In this document: piece by piece, positions 33,048 through 45,315 of the stretch
Layout: the number at the start of each line of letters is the position of its first letter
Numbering within the stretch: the first letter of the stretch is position 1
Notes under the pieces: model-generated
Databases searched by the model: none
What the model was told of the DNA's origin: nothing
Seen by the model: only the letters and a program-made list of their open reading frames with translations
Translations under genes and position numbers: made by a program
Source of the DNA: Cornus controversa
Lineage: Eukaryota > Streptophyta > Magnoliopsida > Cornales > Cornaceae
Reading direction: 5' to 3'
Assembly (NCBI GenBank): GCA_026545225.1
Contig: CM048845.1
Location: 35,077,001-35,141,000, forward strand
Length of the DNA stretch: 64,000 nucleotides

Positions 33048-34983
33048 CATCATTCTTTTTTTTTTCTCATTGCTTTATTGGTTGTGCAATGTCTTGATCT
33101 ATTAAGCTTTCTGAAAGATCCATGTAGCAAGCTTTCAGTCAGTGACTCCTAAACCAGATGGCTTTAGGGCACTCGGCTTTAAGATACCCTGAAGAATCTA
33201 ATTACTCGAATCAATCAGGCTACAAATCAAGACAACCAATGCTCATCTTTTCTCACCCTTTCACTTTTGACGCGAACACTCCGTGCTTCCTGAGGCATAG
33301 AGGCCCGGTTACTCATGAAAAGGATCAAATTGATTTGCTTTCAACATATTCTTTTTCTCTTTTTTTTTTTCTTCTTTCTTTTTTTCTTTTCTTTGAAGTC
33401 AAGTAAACACATCATCGGTACTCATTCTCAATAGATACTAATTAATATCAAGCATATGTAACTCAATAACTCAAAACCAAAGTTTATACCCCATAAGACT
33501 ATGCTAGTGTGTTTGTGCATGTAAGGAAACTAAAACTAATCACTCCAAAACATGTTCATGAAAACCATGACTAAAACCACTGAATTCAAACCATAGTTTT
33601 CAAAAATTTAAAACATACACAAACATTGCAAGTTATGCACCTACATAAAGTATTAATCCCTTGAATAACGTCAAAACATTCTATGTAAAAACAAAACAAA
33701 AGAAAATAAAGAAATAAACTACGAAAATAAAATAAACAAAAATCCTAAAACAAGAAGAATTTCACACAAATTTCCCCCATATACAACAAAGCACAAAAAT
33801 AGGCATCGCCTCACCCCCAAACTTAAACTGTACATTGTCCTCAATGTACTATCAATCAAACCAATGAGAGGAGTAAGAACGATGGTACCAGGATCATGGA
33901 CAATTAGTGGCAAGAAAATAAAGTAAACCAATGAGATGACGGCAATGCAAGCACACCCCCAAACTTGGAAGTTACAACCTGTCAAAACAAACCACTATTC
34001 TCCAAAGACCAAGTGAAATAATATGGGTGAAATAAATATGAAATAATTTTTTTTTAACTGAAGAAAGAAAGAAAGAAAAAACAATATGAAAAATAAAATA
34101 AAAAAAAGAGAAAAAAAATAAAAAAAATAACAATACAAAAGATAGTTACCTCCGAAAAATCAAGGAAAAGGTGGTGCCGAAACATCTAAGTCATGGCCGG
34201 AATGGTGCATCAAAATCAACCAACTAGCCCACAGTTAATGTGCAATGTCCTCCCCCAAACTTGTAGCACAAAACCTCTTAAAGAAATCCAACCAATTGTT
34301 CAAACAAAGTCTACTTCCTTGTGAAGAAGAAACTTGAGAAAATTGATCATTTAATGAGGATGGAGAAAAATAGATTGGAATAGATGACGATTAAGTAGTG
34401 TTATGAAAGATTTTTAGAGTGTATTTTGAAGTTGGAGAGGCACAAAGAGGCACCAAAACATGTAAATCTGAGTGGGGGGCAAGTAGAAGGCTTTGAAATT
34501 GAAACAAAACAGATCAGCTGGGGCTTCCTAGGCTGGGCGACCAATCGCCCATGCTGCTGTATGGTGATCCCAAAAAATTAAGGGGCGATCGATCCCCCTT
34601 AGGCTGGGCGATCGATCACCCCAGCCGATGCTCCTTGGGCATCTATCGCCCAAGGTCGACCAAGAGTGCAAATTTTGGAGGGTCTATCGCCCAAGGTCGA
34701 TCGAGACCTCTCTTTTTCACCCATTTTGACTCCAAATATCTCGGTACGCCTCTTGACATCCCCCGGAAGCAACTTATACATCAAAAACTCAAAGAAAACA
34801 CATTAAAACACACCTAATAATGGAAGAAATATAAAGAAAAAAGAAGAAAAAAATATAAACTAAAAATAATAAAATAAAATAAAATAAAAATAAAAGAAAA
34901 CTAAAGAAATTAAAGGATAGAAATACATACAAATCCCACAATTTAACGTCCGTAGGTGACGGTCATCGATTTCAATTGAAAGT
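33046..34983 (-). other. 3' untranslated region of TRGAG-1 (main part)
   Basis: Collinear with the reverse of 51123-53150 in TRGAG-2. It contains three internal PPT-like motifs (minus-strand AAGTTTGGGGG at 33812-33824, 33954-33965 and 34251-34262), a palindrome cluster (34575-34710) and A-rich tracts. I see no conserved ORF. Confidence 0.7.
34575..34710. repeat. GATCGATC palindrome cluster, TRGAG-1
   Basis: GGGGCGATCGATCCCCC (34582-34598) and TGGGCGATCGATCACCCCA (34604-34622), followed by two copies of ATCGCCCAAGGTCGA words (34645 and 34686). It matches the clusters at 45548-45755 and 51394-51583. Confidence 0.85.
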
Positions 34984-36817
34984 TCACCCAATGCCACATC
35001 TCTTGGGGAGATTTACTTTCGTCCCTCCTATATGATCCTCACTTCCTTGTACCAAACCCAAAGAAATTAGAATGGTGTCATTGGCTTTGAAAAACACATC
35101 TCTCTCCATTGACGGAACATGTTTCAATTTTACCCATGGAGGAGACTCTAATGATGGAATCGGAGGAGTGCTAGAAAGAATAGGCAGTGGCTCAATCAGA
35201 ATCCTCCAAGGTGGAGTATTTTTCATGACCACTACATCAAGTAAATCATTCACCCCCTCAATGAACTTTTCAACATCATGTGATAGAGCAACCGGATCAC
35301 CTTCTTCAACATAATCATCAAAGCCATCCATGAAGAAACAATCACTCTCATCTAGAGGATGTTGAATGACATTAAAAGTATTCAAGTTCACCTTAGGCTC
35401 ATGAGAAATTTCAACATTTGGACTCTTTGGCACCTCTTCTTCATCAAGCTTCTTCTCCCCTGCCTTGTTGTCACTTATTTCTCCACTTCTAAGAGTGGTG
35501 ATGGCTTGAAATTGTTCATGGTGTGGGTTGCTCAAAGAAGAAATATTGTTAAGGACATGAATCCCTCTTAGGTTGGCAACTGGTTGGCTTGGTAGTTTCT
35601 CCTCTTCTCTTTTACTCACGGCATTGACAAGTTGTCCAAATTGAGATTCCAATTTGGCAATCGATTGAGAATGAGAATGAACAAGTTGAGTTGTGGATTG
35701 AACTGTTGCTGTAGTAGCTTGCACTATCTCTATAATAGAGTCAAGCTTCTTAAGTTTTTCTAGGACAATTGTCATCTTGTCCTCAATAGCTGAATACCTC
35801 TGTGCCAAAGGAACTTGTTCTTGATATAATTGTGAAGGCACATAGTTCTGAGGTTGAAAAGTGGGTTCATTGCTGCCCCTTGCTCTTGTGGAAGATCTAC
35901 AAACTGCCCAAGTGAAGGACAATTATTCACATGGTGCATAGGACTCGAGCAAAAATCACATGGCTCAAAAATAGAATGATATGAAGATTGATTAGGAACA
36001 TGACTAGCCACCATGAGTTGCACCACTCTCTGTGACACAGCATCCACAACGGTAGACATAGCATCTGTAGAACCAATCTCAAAAATATCATCTGCTTTCC
36101 TTGAATGGGTTGGTCTGCTTGAATGAGATGAAGACACATGTTGTAAAGAATTGTCACTGAGGTTCTCGAACAAATTCCAAGCTTCCTCTTCACTTTTTAA
36201 CATAAAAGTGCCCCACATGATGCATCCACCATCTATCTGTTACTTTCTGTCAGTCCCTCATAGAAACACTGCACTAATTGTCACATTGGAACTTGATGAT
36301 GAGGACACTTCCTAAGAAGGTCCTTGAATCTTTCCCATGTCTCATAAAATTGTTCCCCTTCATGTTGGGAAAAACTAGTGATAGCTCGTCTGAATTGATT
36401 GGTCCTCCCTATCGGAAAATATTTTTTCAAAAACTCATTTTGCAATTGAGTCCATGTAGTAATAGAACTCGCCGGTAGAGATCTGAACCAATACTTGGCC
36501 TTCTCCTTTAGAGAGAATGGAAAGAGTCACATCCGAAAAGCATCTTCAGAGAAGTGAATTTTCATTAATGAGCAAACTTCAATAAAGTCATCCAAGTGCT
36601 TGTATGGATCCTCATGAGTCAGCCCAAAATAAGATGGTAGCATCTGAATAATGCTAGGCTTGATCTCATAGTTCTGTACAGTGACATTAGGCAATTGAAA
36701 ATCAGTTGGGGAGTTATAAATCTCTGGCACATAATAGTCTCTGAGCAATCTCGCTCTTTCCACAACATCATTAGGCCCAATATTGTTGTACTCATTATTC
36801 CCACACACACCATCCAT
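34984..36817 (-). pseudogene. gag: Gag of TRGAG-1, broken
   Basis: Reads leftwards from ATG 36817 (MDGVCGNNEYNNIGPND), collinear with the intact 612-aa Gag of TRGAG-2. A TGA near 36525 replaces the CGA codon found in TRGAG-2 (FRM*LFPF against FRMRLFPF), and further stops and a frameshift near 35900 break the frame. The knuckle CDFCSSPMHHVNNC is kept. The C-terminal part joins HEPK directly to VNLNTFNVIQHP, so protease is deleted at the same place as in TRGAG-2, and it ends in the same KRCGIG tail. Confidence 0.85.
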
Positions 36818-37110
36818 GATATCAATATTCTCTTCCTCTTGCTCAATGGTATGGTGATTGAAGTATCGGAAAAGAAAAAAAATTAAAAATAAATTAGATT
36901 AGTAGCAAAAATAAAATTTCTAAACAAAAAAATAAAATAAAACTAATTAGTAATTGAAAAGAAAACAAAAAATAAAATAAAATAAATAAACAAATAAATA
37001 AATAAAAGAAAAATAATAATAATAAAAAAAAATTCCTAAACTAAAAAACAAATTAGAACTAATTCTAAAAATCCAAATAATCAAATAGATAGTCCCCGGC
37101 AACGGCGCCA
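36818..37110 (-). promoter_or_regulatory. Leader and tRNA-Asp-type PBS of TRGAG-1
   Basis: The PBS at 37094-37110 is a full 17-nt match on the minus strand (TGGCGCCGTTGCCGGGG), five bases inside the LTR end. The short leader to its left is A/T-rich without an ORF. Confidence 0.85.
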
Positions 37111-37115
37111 AAAAT

Positions 37116-38525
37116 TGATTCGTGTGTGAGTGTGACTCAAAAAGTATATCAATTAAAAATTACCACACTTCGCAATATAATGAATTCCTTACAGAATAGG
37201 GCTATCGAAAGGGGTGTCAAACCTCAGGGACTGTGGTCTGATTGAGTTGAATTTTTAGGACTAATTCTAATTAAATTTAAGAGAAAAAAATTCTGATTTT
37301 TAAATCTAAATTAACTAATGAAGCAATTAAACAAAAGCAAGAAAAACTAAGGAGTGTAGAGAATATAAGATAAGTCTAGGATAATTGATTTCACCACTAA
37401 CTTCACAATCAATGGTCAATTGAACTAACTATGGGGCATCATATCATGCATAAGTGGTGTCGGTGGCTACAAGATCACCTTCATCTGTTAAGAAGATAAC
37501 ATGTGATTAAGGCTAAGTTATGGACTATCTTCGATTGGCATGAGCCATCTGCCTAACTACTCTAATCTAAGGTGCAGTATGGTTCATCTTCTCTTGGCAT
37601 AATCCATCAAAGCTTTTAATGATATATTCAGAGAAAACAATTGTGTAATAATCACTCTCATGATCACAGAAAACAAGAGGGATGAGTTCAATAACAACAA
37701 TCAAGTATCTAAGACAAGATAAGAAATCATTGAAACTGAATTTATAAGACTTTTATTGCTCAATGTATAAGAAGAATCTTCTAAATTACACAATCTATGA
37801 ATGAATACAAAAATTCCCAATAATTAAAACAATCGAACCAGTGATGTTTAGTTAGGGCACCATCAGAACCCTGAACTAGCCGCTCATGATACGCCTTGTT
37901 CTCCAATGATTCACCACTCCAAAAGCTCTTCAAAGCTGCTGCCAAGCCTCCTGCATACAGCCCTAATTTGTCACTTTAAATAGCTAAGAGAATACATCAA
38001 TGTCCTAATCAAATTAGGAATTAATTAGGTTTTCCGACAGCACTAATCAGGTGGGTTTTTCCTGCTGACTTCGGCCCAACTTTTGACTCACTAGAAGTCC
38101 AATTTACAGAATTTTTGTCAAATACAAAAGTGTGCAGAATCAAATTTCGTTCAACCTAACATGAAAATTAAGTCGATTTGCGGCTTGGAAATAAGACTTC
38201 TGGTCTGTTTTCCAAATTGGGATTATGACTATATTATGCGCAAATTTGGGCTTCAAGCCCGAAACCTTCTTAAGCAGTTGTAATTCTCTTGGGCTGATTT
38301 GAATTAAAATAAATGGTTGAATGGATCCATTTGATGTAGGCTTCATCTAACCATCTTGCATGTCTTTTTTAAAAGCCCAAAATTACGGTTTTAACTGAAA
38401 TAATCATTAAGGCCATGAAAATACAGAAAACACTAAAATGAAGTAAAATAACAAAATAATCTATCACTAAGAGAATAAAATACATAAGTTAAGAGGCTAG
38501 AATGCGTAAGATTCAACGCCTATCA
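37116..38525 (-). repeat. 5' LTR of TRGAG-1 (1410 bp)
   Basis: In plus orientation TGATTCGTGTG ... CAACGCCTATCA, followed by the target duplication ACAAG. It pairs with 26835-28253. Confidence 0.9.
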
Positions 38526-38530
38526 ACAAG

Positions 38531-40015
38531 CTGCATGACATGATGGAGGTGTTTCGACAAGTGAAGATTAATTTGCCACTCCTTGATGCCATCAAGCAAA
38601 TTCCTCCTTATGCTAAATTTTTGAAGGACTTTTTCACTCAGAAAAGGCATTCTAAAAGCCATGTGCCAAAGAAAGTGATGCTGCCACAACAAGTAAGTTC
38701 GATAATTTAGTACTGTACTCCTCCCAAGTATAAAGATCCTAGTGCTCCAACTATCTCATGCATCATTGGGGAGCACCATGTGGATAAAACTCTTCTTGAT
38801 TTGGGTGCAAGTGTGAATTTGCTACCCTATTCAGTCTACTTACAATTGGGCTTGGGAGAATTGAAGCCTACCTCGGTGCTATTGCAATTTGCAAATAGAT
38901 CAACAAAGCAACCCCGAGGAATCATAGAAGATGTGCTCCTTAAAGTGGACAAGTTCTACTTTTCTGTTGATTTTATTGTACTTGACACTGAGTCGGTTCA
39001 CAATCCGAAGAGGCACATTCCAATGATCCTTGGTCGACCTTTCTTAGCTACTGCTGATGCTTGCATAAATGGTAGGTCGAGGATCATGGATTTTTCATTT
39101 CGCAACATTAATGTCAAGCTTAATGTGTTCAATGCTATCCAACACCCTCCAGACCAGAGTGATGTGTTCTGCATGGATGATATTGATGAATGTGTAGAGG
39201 AATTTGTGTCATCATCTATATCTCGAAACTCTTTGAAAGTATGCAAGTCTCTTTATGACTTCGAGAACATTAATGCTGAAAGTGGATGTTATTCAGAATA
39301 CTCCACCTTGGAGAATTCCAATTGAGCCACTACCTTCTCTATCTAGCACTCCCCTAGTACCTTCATTGGAGTCCCCTCCAGAATTAGAGTTGAAGCCTTT
39401 GCCTGACAAATTAAAGTATGTAGTTTTGGGGGCACAGAAAACTCTTCCTGTTATAATTGCCTCTGATCTGACAGAAATTCAAGAGAAGAGCTTAGTGGAG
39501 GTCTTATACCAACATCGTGAAGCAATTGGGTAGAGTGTTGCCGATCTTAAGGGCATTGATCCCTCAATTTGCATGCACAAAATTCAGCTAGAAGAAGGAT
39601 GTAAGCCAACTAGAGAGGCTTAGAGGCAACTGAACCCCAACATGAAAGAGGTGGTAAAGAAAGAGGTTGTCAAGTTACTTGATGCAGGTATCATTTATCC
39701 ATTTCTAACAGCACATGGGTGAGTCCAACACAAGTGGTTCCTAAAAAGTCTGGTCTTACCATTGTCCCTAACTCTATGGGAGAGCTTGTTCCACAATGTA
39801 CTGCCACAGGTTGGCGTGTTTGCATTGATTACTGAAAGCTCAATTCTATGACAAGGAAGGATCACTTCCCTCTTCCATTCATTAATCAAATACCTGAAAG
39901 ATTAGTGGGTCAGAGCTATTATTGCTTTCTGGATGGCTACTCTGGTTATAACCAAGTGGCTATGGATCCAGAAGATCAAGAGAAAACTACTTTCACTTGT
40001 CCCTTTGGTACTTTT
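38531..40015 (+). pseudogene. pol: Athila-3 protease and RT N-terminal part
   Basis: Continues the gag-pol frame interrupted at 26829. The protease motif LLDLGASVNLLPYS (near 38795) is canonical and the flap-like MILGRPFLATADACING follows. The RT N-terminal motifs IASDLTE, QLNPNMKEVV, GWRVCIDY and FLDGYSGYNQV run to TFTCPFGTF, where the solo LTR interrupts. Lesions include stops near 38708, 39533, 39621 and 39834 and frameshifts near 39270 and 39715. Protease would cut the polyprotein; none can be made from this copy. Confidence 0.82.
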
Positions 40016-43000
40016 TGTCACGCCCCAATTCCCGAGGCCCGGAAACCGAGGTGTGACCCCGTGAGATCACCCTCACGCTCTAACCACCACCTAATCATGC
40101 AACCTCAATTTCTTATCATTTTTACGAAAATTGGGCATGAACCATTCTAAATAATCAGCTCCTGGCATGATATACCTGCTTCACAATTTATATGGACACT
40201 TCTGGGCACGTGTCCGCCCAGCATTTATATCTAAACAATAAAAATGGACACTTCTGGGCTCGTGTCCCCCCCAATATTTCTACAACATGCATAACACAAT
40301 CATAAATATACATGCCTCAGTCCTTGAATGTCCGTATTAAATACATACATCACATGAATAAAATACAACTAAAGGAGCTGAATCAACATAATCGCTTTAT
40401 ACATTTAATCCAAATGTAAAGCATCTATCTATCCACTATCCTGGACATACATTAGATTCTAAGGAATCTACTTACTACCTCTGCAACCGGTGCTGTCAGT
40501 CCCCTAACTAACTCCAAAACCAGCAATACCTGCAAAACCTGGGAGGGGGTGAGCTCAAAGGCCCAACAAGGTATGTAGAACCATACTATCACCGCTGCAG
40601 CAGGTCGATCCTCACATATTCTCAAAAATATACATGCACTTAAATATATCACAATATTTAAGACCATGCCCCACCTAGCATGCATGAACCAATGATGTAT
40701 GTGGCTACTCTAGCACATATGAACGTACAAAATCCACAACACATGATTTTAGAAATCATTTTCAACATGCTTGAAAGCAGTAAACATCAGACATCAATAT
40801 GTATATAGAACATATATATATCAACACATTTACATAAATGATGTAAATCAACTGCCACATCTCCTACTCGTCAAGTAGCACATCTCAAATGCAATAAGGA
40901 TGCATTTAAACCATAAAACATGCTCAAAAGCAATAGATATCCAACATATATCATGTTCTGTCACAAGCAACGCATATATAAGAATGTGTTTAACACATAG
41001 CATGCTTCACAATAGATAATGTAAACAAGTTCACACACTTGTCCCTCTCCCGGACTCAACCCGATATCCTAACATGATTCTTGACCAAATCATATAACCG
41101 AGACCTTTCCCACACCATTCCAACTCTGCCACCGAGTATTTACCTACTCCAAGGTGGATAGACTACCGTCACCGAGTATTTACCTACTCCAAGGTGACTT
41201 GGCCCCTATTTAGAATTCTCACCGAGTATTTACCTACTCCAAGGTGAGTAAACCACAATCACTGAGTATTTACCTACTCCAAGGTGAGTAAACCACAATC
41301 ACCGAGTATTTACCTACTCCAAAGTGATTGGGCATCTTTTTGGAATCCCCACCGAGTATTTACCTACTCCAAGGTGAGTAGACCACCGTCACCGAGTATT
41401 TACCTACTCAAAGATGACTTAACCACTCCAGTGCCCTCACCGTGACCGAGTATTGACCTACTCTGGGTGACTTGCCCACTTTATGACCACAACCACAACC
41501 GAGTATTGACGTACTCTAGGTAATTCAACCACACTTCCCCGTTTTCTCCCAACGGCACTATATATGCATTTCAAACATATAATAACCCAAACATTCAATG
41601 TTCATGCCTCACAATGCCTAAGCTAGTTAAAAGAACTTAGCATGCATTTCATCTCCACATAACCCACATATAACCACATAAGTGTCATTCCCTCCTATGC
41701 ATGCAATATGGATGCATATATACGCAGCATAACACTTTCGTGCTTCAACCCATGCTTATGAATACTAAAAAGAAGTATTTATCATGCTTTTCATCACATT
41801 CCAACACATATAGCACATATATGTTCAAAGACTTGCATAACACCTCACATATGCAAACAATTCCAACTTAGCATATTTTTATCATGCTATAACCAACGCA
41901 TACATTTTCTATAAACAGATAGCATGTATTTCATTCATGTAACCTCACATGTAATCACGTACATGTCAAATCATGCATATAAATCACATATGCACATACA
42001 CTAGCATAAATACAGTTATGCTCTCATTCAATGCATGTATTCACTACAAGTAGCTAACATGCATTCCAATCACAATATATATACACATATATATATTACA
42101 TCACCGACATATGTATCAAGAACATATAAAACACTTAGCACATTTCATGCTTTTTAAATGCTCGCCAAAAGTTATATTCAACTTAGCATGCATTTCTACC
42201 ACTGCAACCATATATATATATAATCACATATATGTATATATCCTGAACACCATGCATAACAACCACATATGCATACAAGACAACACAGAGCTAAACAGGT
42301 ATTATTTAGCATGCTTTTTATAGACTTTAATCTATACAAACATGCATATCACAATGCAAATAGGCGATAAATTTAACATGTTATCGCTTTCCAAACCCGC
42401 ACATACATATATATATACACATGCATATATATATCCTCTCATATCCCATGTATGCACAACATCCACCTACACCCACATATATATAAGCACCTATATATAT
42501 ATGTATATACACATACCACATATGATTAAATTAAGACATATGTAAATTTCTCAACGTACATAAAAGATATGTATGAGATAGAGGCAAGAAGCAACTTGCC
42601 TTATGTCCAGCTCTCAACCAGTCCGTGCCTGCAAATCGGCCTCTACCAAGTCTGGTCCAGTCCCGTGTCCAAGTCACACATGAACCGTTCCAACCCAATC
42701 CTCCCATGGTAGTCCCACTATGGCTGCCACCGTGAGCAAAGTCCAGCCGAATCATAACCAGCTGTGAATCCCTCTCATTCGGATACCCAAAACAACCCGC
42801 AACCCGAGTTGCCAACTGAACCCTATGTGCAACCCACACATAACTCACTACTCAGCCGAAACCACTAGCAACCAAATCAAACCGCTACCATGGCCGAAAT
42901 GGCCTTCACTCAAGGCCACAAGTCCGAACACCATCAACCGACGTCATTGGCACCACCTGTACACACACGACCAAAAAGAACCGGCTGTCCAACACAACCG

Positions 43001-44240
43001 AGCCCCACCAAGTGAAGACCCAACTCCTCACCACCAACCGTGACGTCACCCACATTCTCCGGGAACCCATAAGCGAGCTCCACCACTTCCACCTTTCGGC
43101 CCCTCGATATTGTTAACCGAAAACAACCTAAGCTGCTGCCGTTAAATGGCAGCCGATCAAGCCATTATCCAAAATCAGTCACCATACCCAACCTGACCCA
43201 ACAACCGTGAGCCATCACTGCCAATCTCACCCCTATGGCAGTCCCAATTCATCACCATTGGAGTCACCAACCGAGCCCAAATAGCCGTGGAACCATCACA
43301 GCCACGGCTTCCACCATGCCCGAACCGAGGCCCCCAATCGAACCGAACGCAAACCCCATCAGTAATTCAACAAACCATAGCAACCGAGTACCCAAACAGT
43401 CCCAAAAATTAGACCCAAAATCAAGCCAAACCACAGCCAACCCAAACACAACCCACCGCTGACCACTACCGCTATTCGCCGCCGGAGCTCACCGAGACAG
43501 ATCCAGCACGGCCCGAGCACCAGCCGAAGCCAAACGGACCCCTGCCGTCCGATCCAACTGCTACAGCGGAGCCAAGCCAAACTCAGCCGAGTTCAACCCA
43601 AAACTGAACCAACCGAGGCCTCCTCCAGCCGTCGCAACCGCCGGAGTAGCCCCTTCGCGAACGGCTCGGCCAAACCGAGCCACCCGTATCACCGGCAACC
43701 ACCACGAGCTGCCGTCACCGGCCCACCGCCAGTGAACCCACGAACCAGCCGATCTCGCCTTCGACTTCTCTCTCTCTCTTCTCGGCTTTCTCTCTCCCCG
43801 ATCTCCTCTTCCCTCTTCTTTTCTTTTCTTTTCTTTTTCTTTTCTTTTCCTCTTTCTTTAATTACAACCACAACTTTATTTACACCATTCTCCTCCACAT
43901 AAAAATTATATCATACCTATATAAATTTGTAATGCCACATATATCCCGTATATGTACATAATACATATATGTATGTACATACACAACCTCCCACATAAGT
44001 GCAATTAAACAATTACACTTCTATATATTTGCATATAAGCCCCCCCATATATTTATAATTGAATATAAATATAGGTACTATGTATATATATATTTAGATA
44101 TATATATATATATACATATTCATACGCCTTCCACCTGTGTGGAATTATATCCATACTTTTCTGAATTTTAATTAATCCGAAGATTTTAAATCCGGTCAAA
44201 ATTTCACCCGGAACCGATCAAAATAATTCCGGTCCTTACA
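40016..44240 (-). repeat. Solo LTR of a chromovirus-type element, family A (4225 bp), TSD CTTTT
   Basis: In plus orientation it starts TGTCACGCCCCAATTCCCG and ends CCGGTCCTTACA, so it is a reversed LTR with TG...CA ends. The flanks are CTTTT at 40011-40015 and 44241-44245, and the RT sequence resumes at once. There is no internal region, so it arose by recombination between two LTRs. Its length is large but within what is known for Tekay/Del-type elements. The first half in LTR sense matches 12452-14595. It contains a tandem dyad array (41129-41526) and a GC-richer block (42600-43800), with short ORFs on either strand that I do not consider coding. Confidence 0.85.
41129..41526. repeat. Tandem array of about 9 dyad-symmetric units in the solo LTR
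   Basis: Each unit of about 29 bp reads TCACC, GAGTA, TTTACC, TACTC, CAA, GGTGA. The outer pair (TCACC/GGTGA) and the inner pair (GAGTA/TACTC) are both inverted repeats, so each unit can fold. Units are separated by variable 15-30 bp linkers. The last two are the most diverged. The same unit occurs seven times in the Tekay-C LTR (55502-55802). Confidence 0.9.
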
Positions 44241-44245
44241 CTTTT

Positions 44246-45315
44246 GCTTATCGTCGTATGCCATTTGGATTATGTAATGCTCTGGCGACATTCCAGAGGT
44301 GTGTGATGGCCATCTTTTCTAACATGGTGGAAAAATTCTTGGAGGTGTTCATGGATGATTTCTCTATTTTTGGATCATCCTTTGAAAACTGTCTGAGTAA
44401 TTTATCACTGGTGCTTCAAAGGTGCTGAGAGTGTAATTTGGTACTTAGTTGGGAGAAGAGTCATTTCATGGTAAAAGAGGGTATTGTATTAGGCCATATT
44501 GTTTCAGAAAGAGGTAATGAAGTTGATAAAGCAAAGATCGACCTAATTGCAACTCTACCTCATCCAACTTCGGTAAAGTAAGTTCGATCTTTCTTAGGCC
44601 ATGCAGGGTTCTATAGAAGATTCATCAAGGATTTCAGTCAAATTGCTCGACCATTGTGCCATTTGTTATCTAAACATGTTCTCTTTATCTTTGATGAAGA
44701 ATGTGTGCAAGATTTTGAAAAGCTTCGATCTCTTTATCCTCTGCACCAATCATGCAGTCTCCAAAATGGGCTTTACGTTTTGAAATTATGTGTGATGCCT
44801 CTGATTATACAGTGGGAGCAGTGTTGGGACAAGGAGAATAGAAACGGCCACATGTCATCTATTACGCTAGTAAGACTCTCTCTGATGCCCAACTCAATTA
44901 TACAACCACAGAGAAAGAGCTTCTACCTGTAGTATTTGCCTTGGACAAGTTTTGTTCTTATTTATTGGGATCCAAGGTGGTTGTCTACTCTGATCATGTA
45001 GCATTAAAACACTTATTGGCGAAGAAAGAAACCAAACTGCGTCTTATTCGATGGATTTTATTGCTGCAAGAATTCAATTTGGAGATAAAAGATAAAAAGG
45101 GGACTGAGAATGTGGTTGCGGATCATTTATCTCGGATTGAGTTTGAACCGGTGATCAATGCATTACCTATTCGAGACTCATTCCTGGATGAGCAATTGTT
45201 TGGAATTACTTTGATGAAAGTTAATGATCAAAGGTTGAAGCATTGTGTGGAAGAATGTGTGCCAAGAAGAGACATAGAGTCCGTCGACTTGACGGATCCT
45301 GTCTATCTGACTTAA
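44246..45315 (+). pseudogene. pol: Athila-3 RT C-terminal part and RNase H fused to the integrase tail
   Basis: Resumes exactly after the solo LTR with AYRRMPFGLCNALATFQRC and the catalytic FMDDFSIFG. TGA near 44426 (RC*ECN, where Athila-1 has Arg) and a stop near 44580 break the frame, with frameshifts in the 44700-44940 stretch. From 44941 to 45315 the frame is open: RNase H ([13 protein letters not shown] ... [10 protein letters not shown]), then LDEQLFGIT joins directly to [14 protein letters not shown] ... DPVYLT, which corresponds to the integrase C-terminus of Athila-1 ([11 protein letters not shown] ... NPVYLD). The integrase zinc domain and catalytic core are deleted. Confidence 0.82.

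Larger units (their letters stand above)
26835..38525 (-). mobile_element. TRGAG-1: gag-only non-autonomous Athila derivative, with TSD ACAAG
   Basis: Complete minus-strand element. LTRs are at 26835-28253 (3') and 37116-38525 (5'), and the target duplication ACAAG is at 26830-26834 and 38526-38530. It carries PBS, gag and PPT but no protease, RT, RNase H or integrase. It has the same internal structure as TRGAG-2, and removing the Helitron-like insert leaves about 7.45 kb against 7.56 kb. Over the first about 540 bp compared by eye the two LTRs differ at roughly 2-3% of sites, so it is older than TRGAG-2. Confidence 0.9.

Noticed and set aside
34551-34817. 88-aa plus-strand ORF
   Set aside because: It is a translation of the GATCGATC palindrome cluster on the antisense strand of TRGAG-1.
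41129-41526. CRISPR-like array in the solo LTR
   Set aside because: The short repeats with variable linkers lie within an LTR and recur in another LTR family. No cas genes are present.
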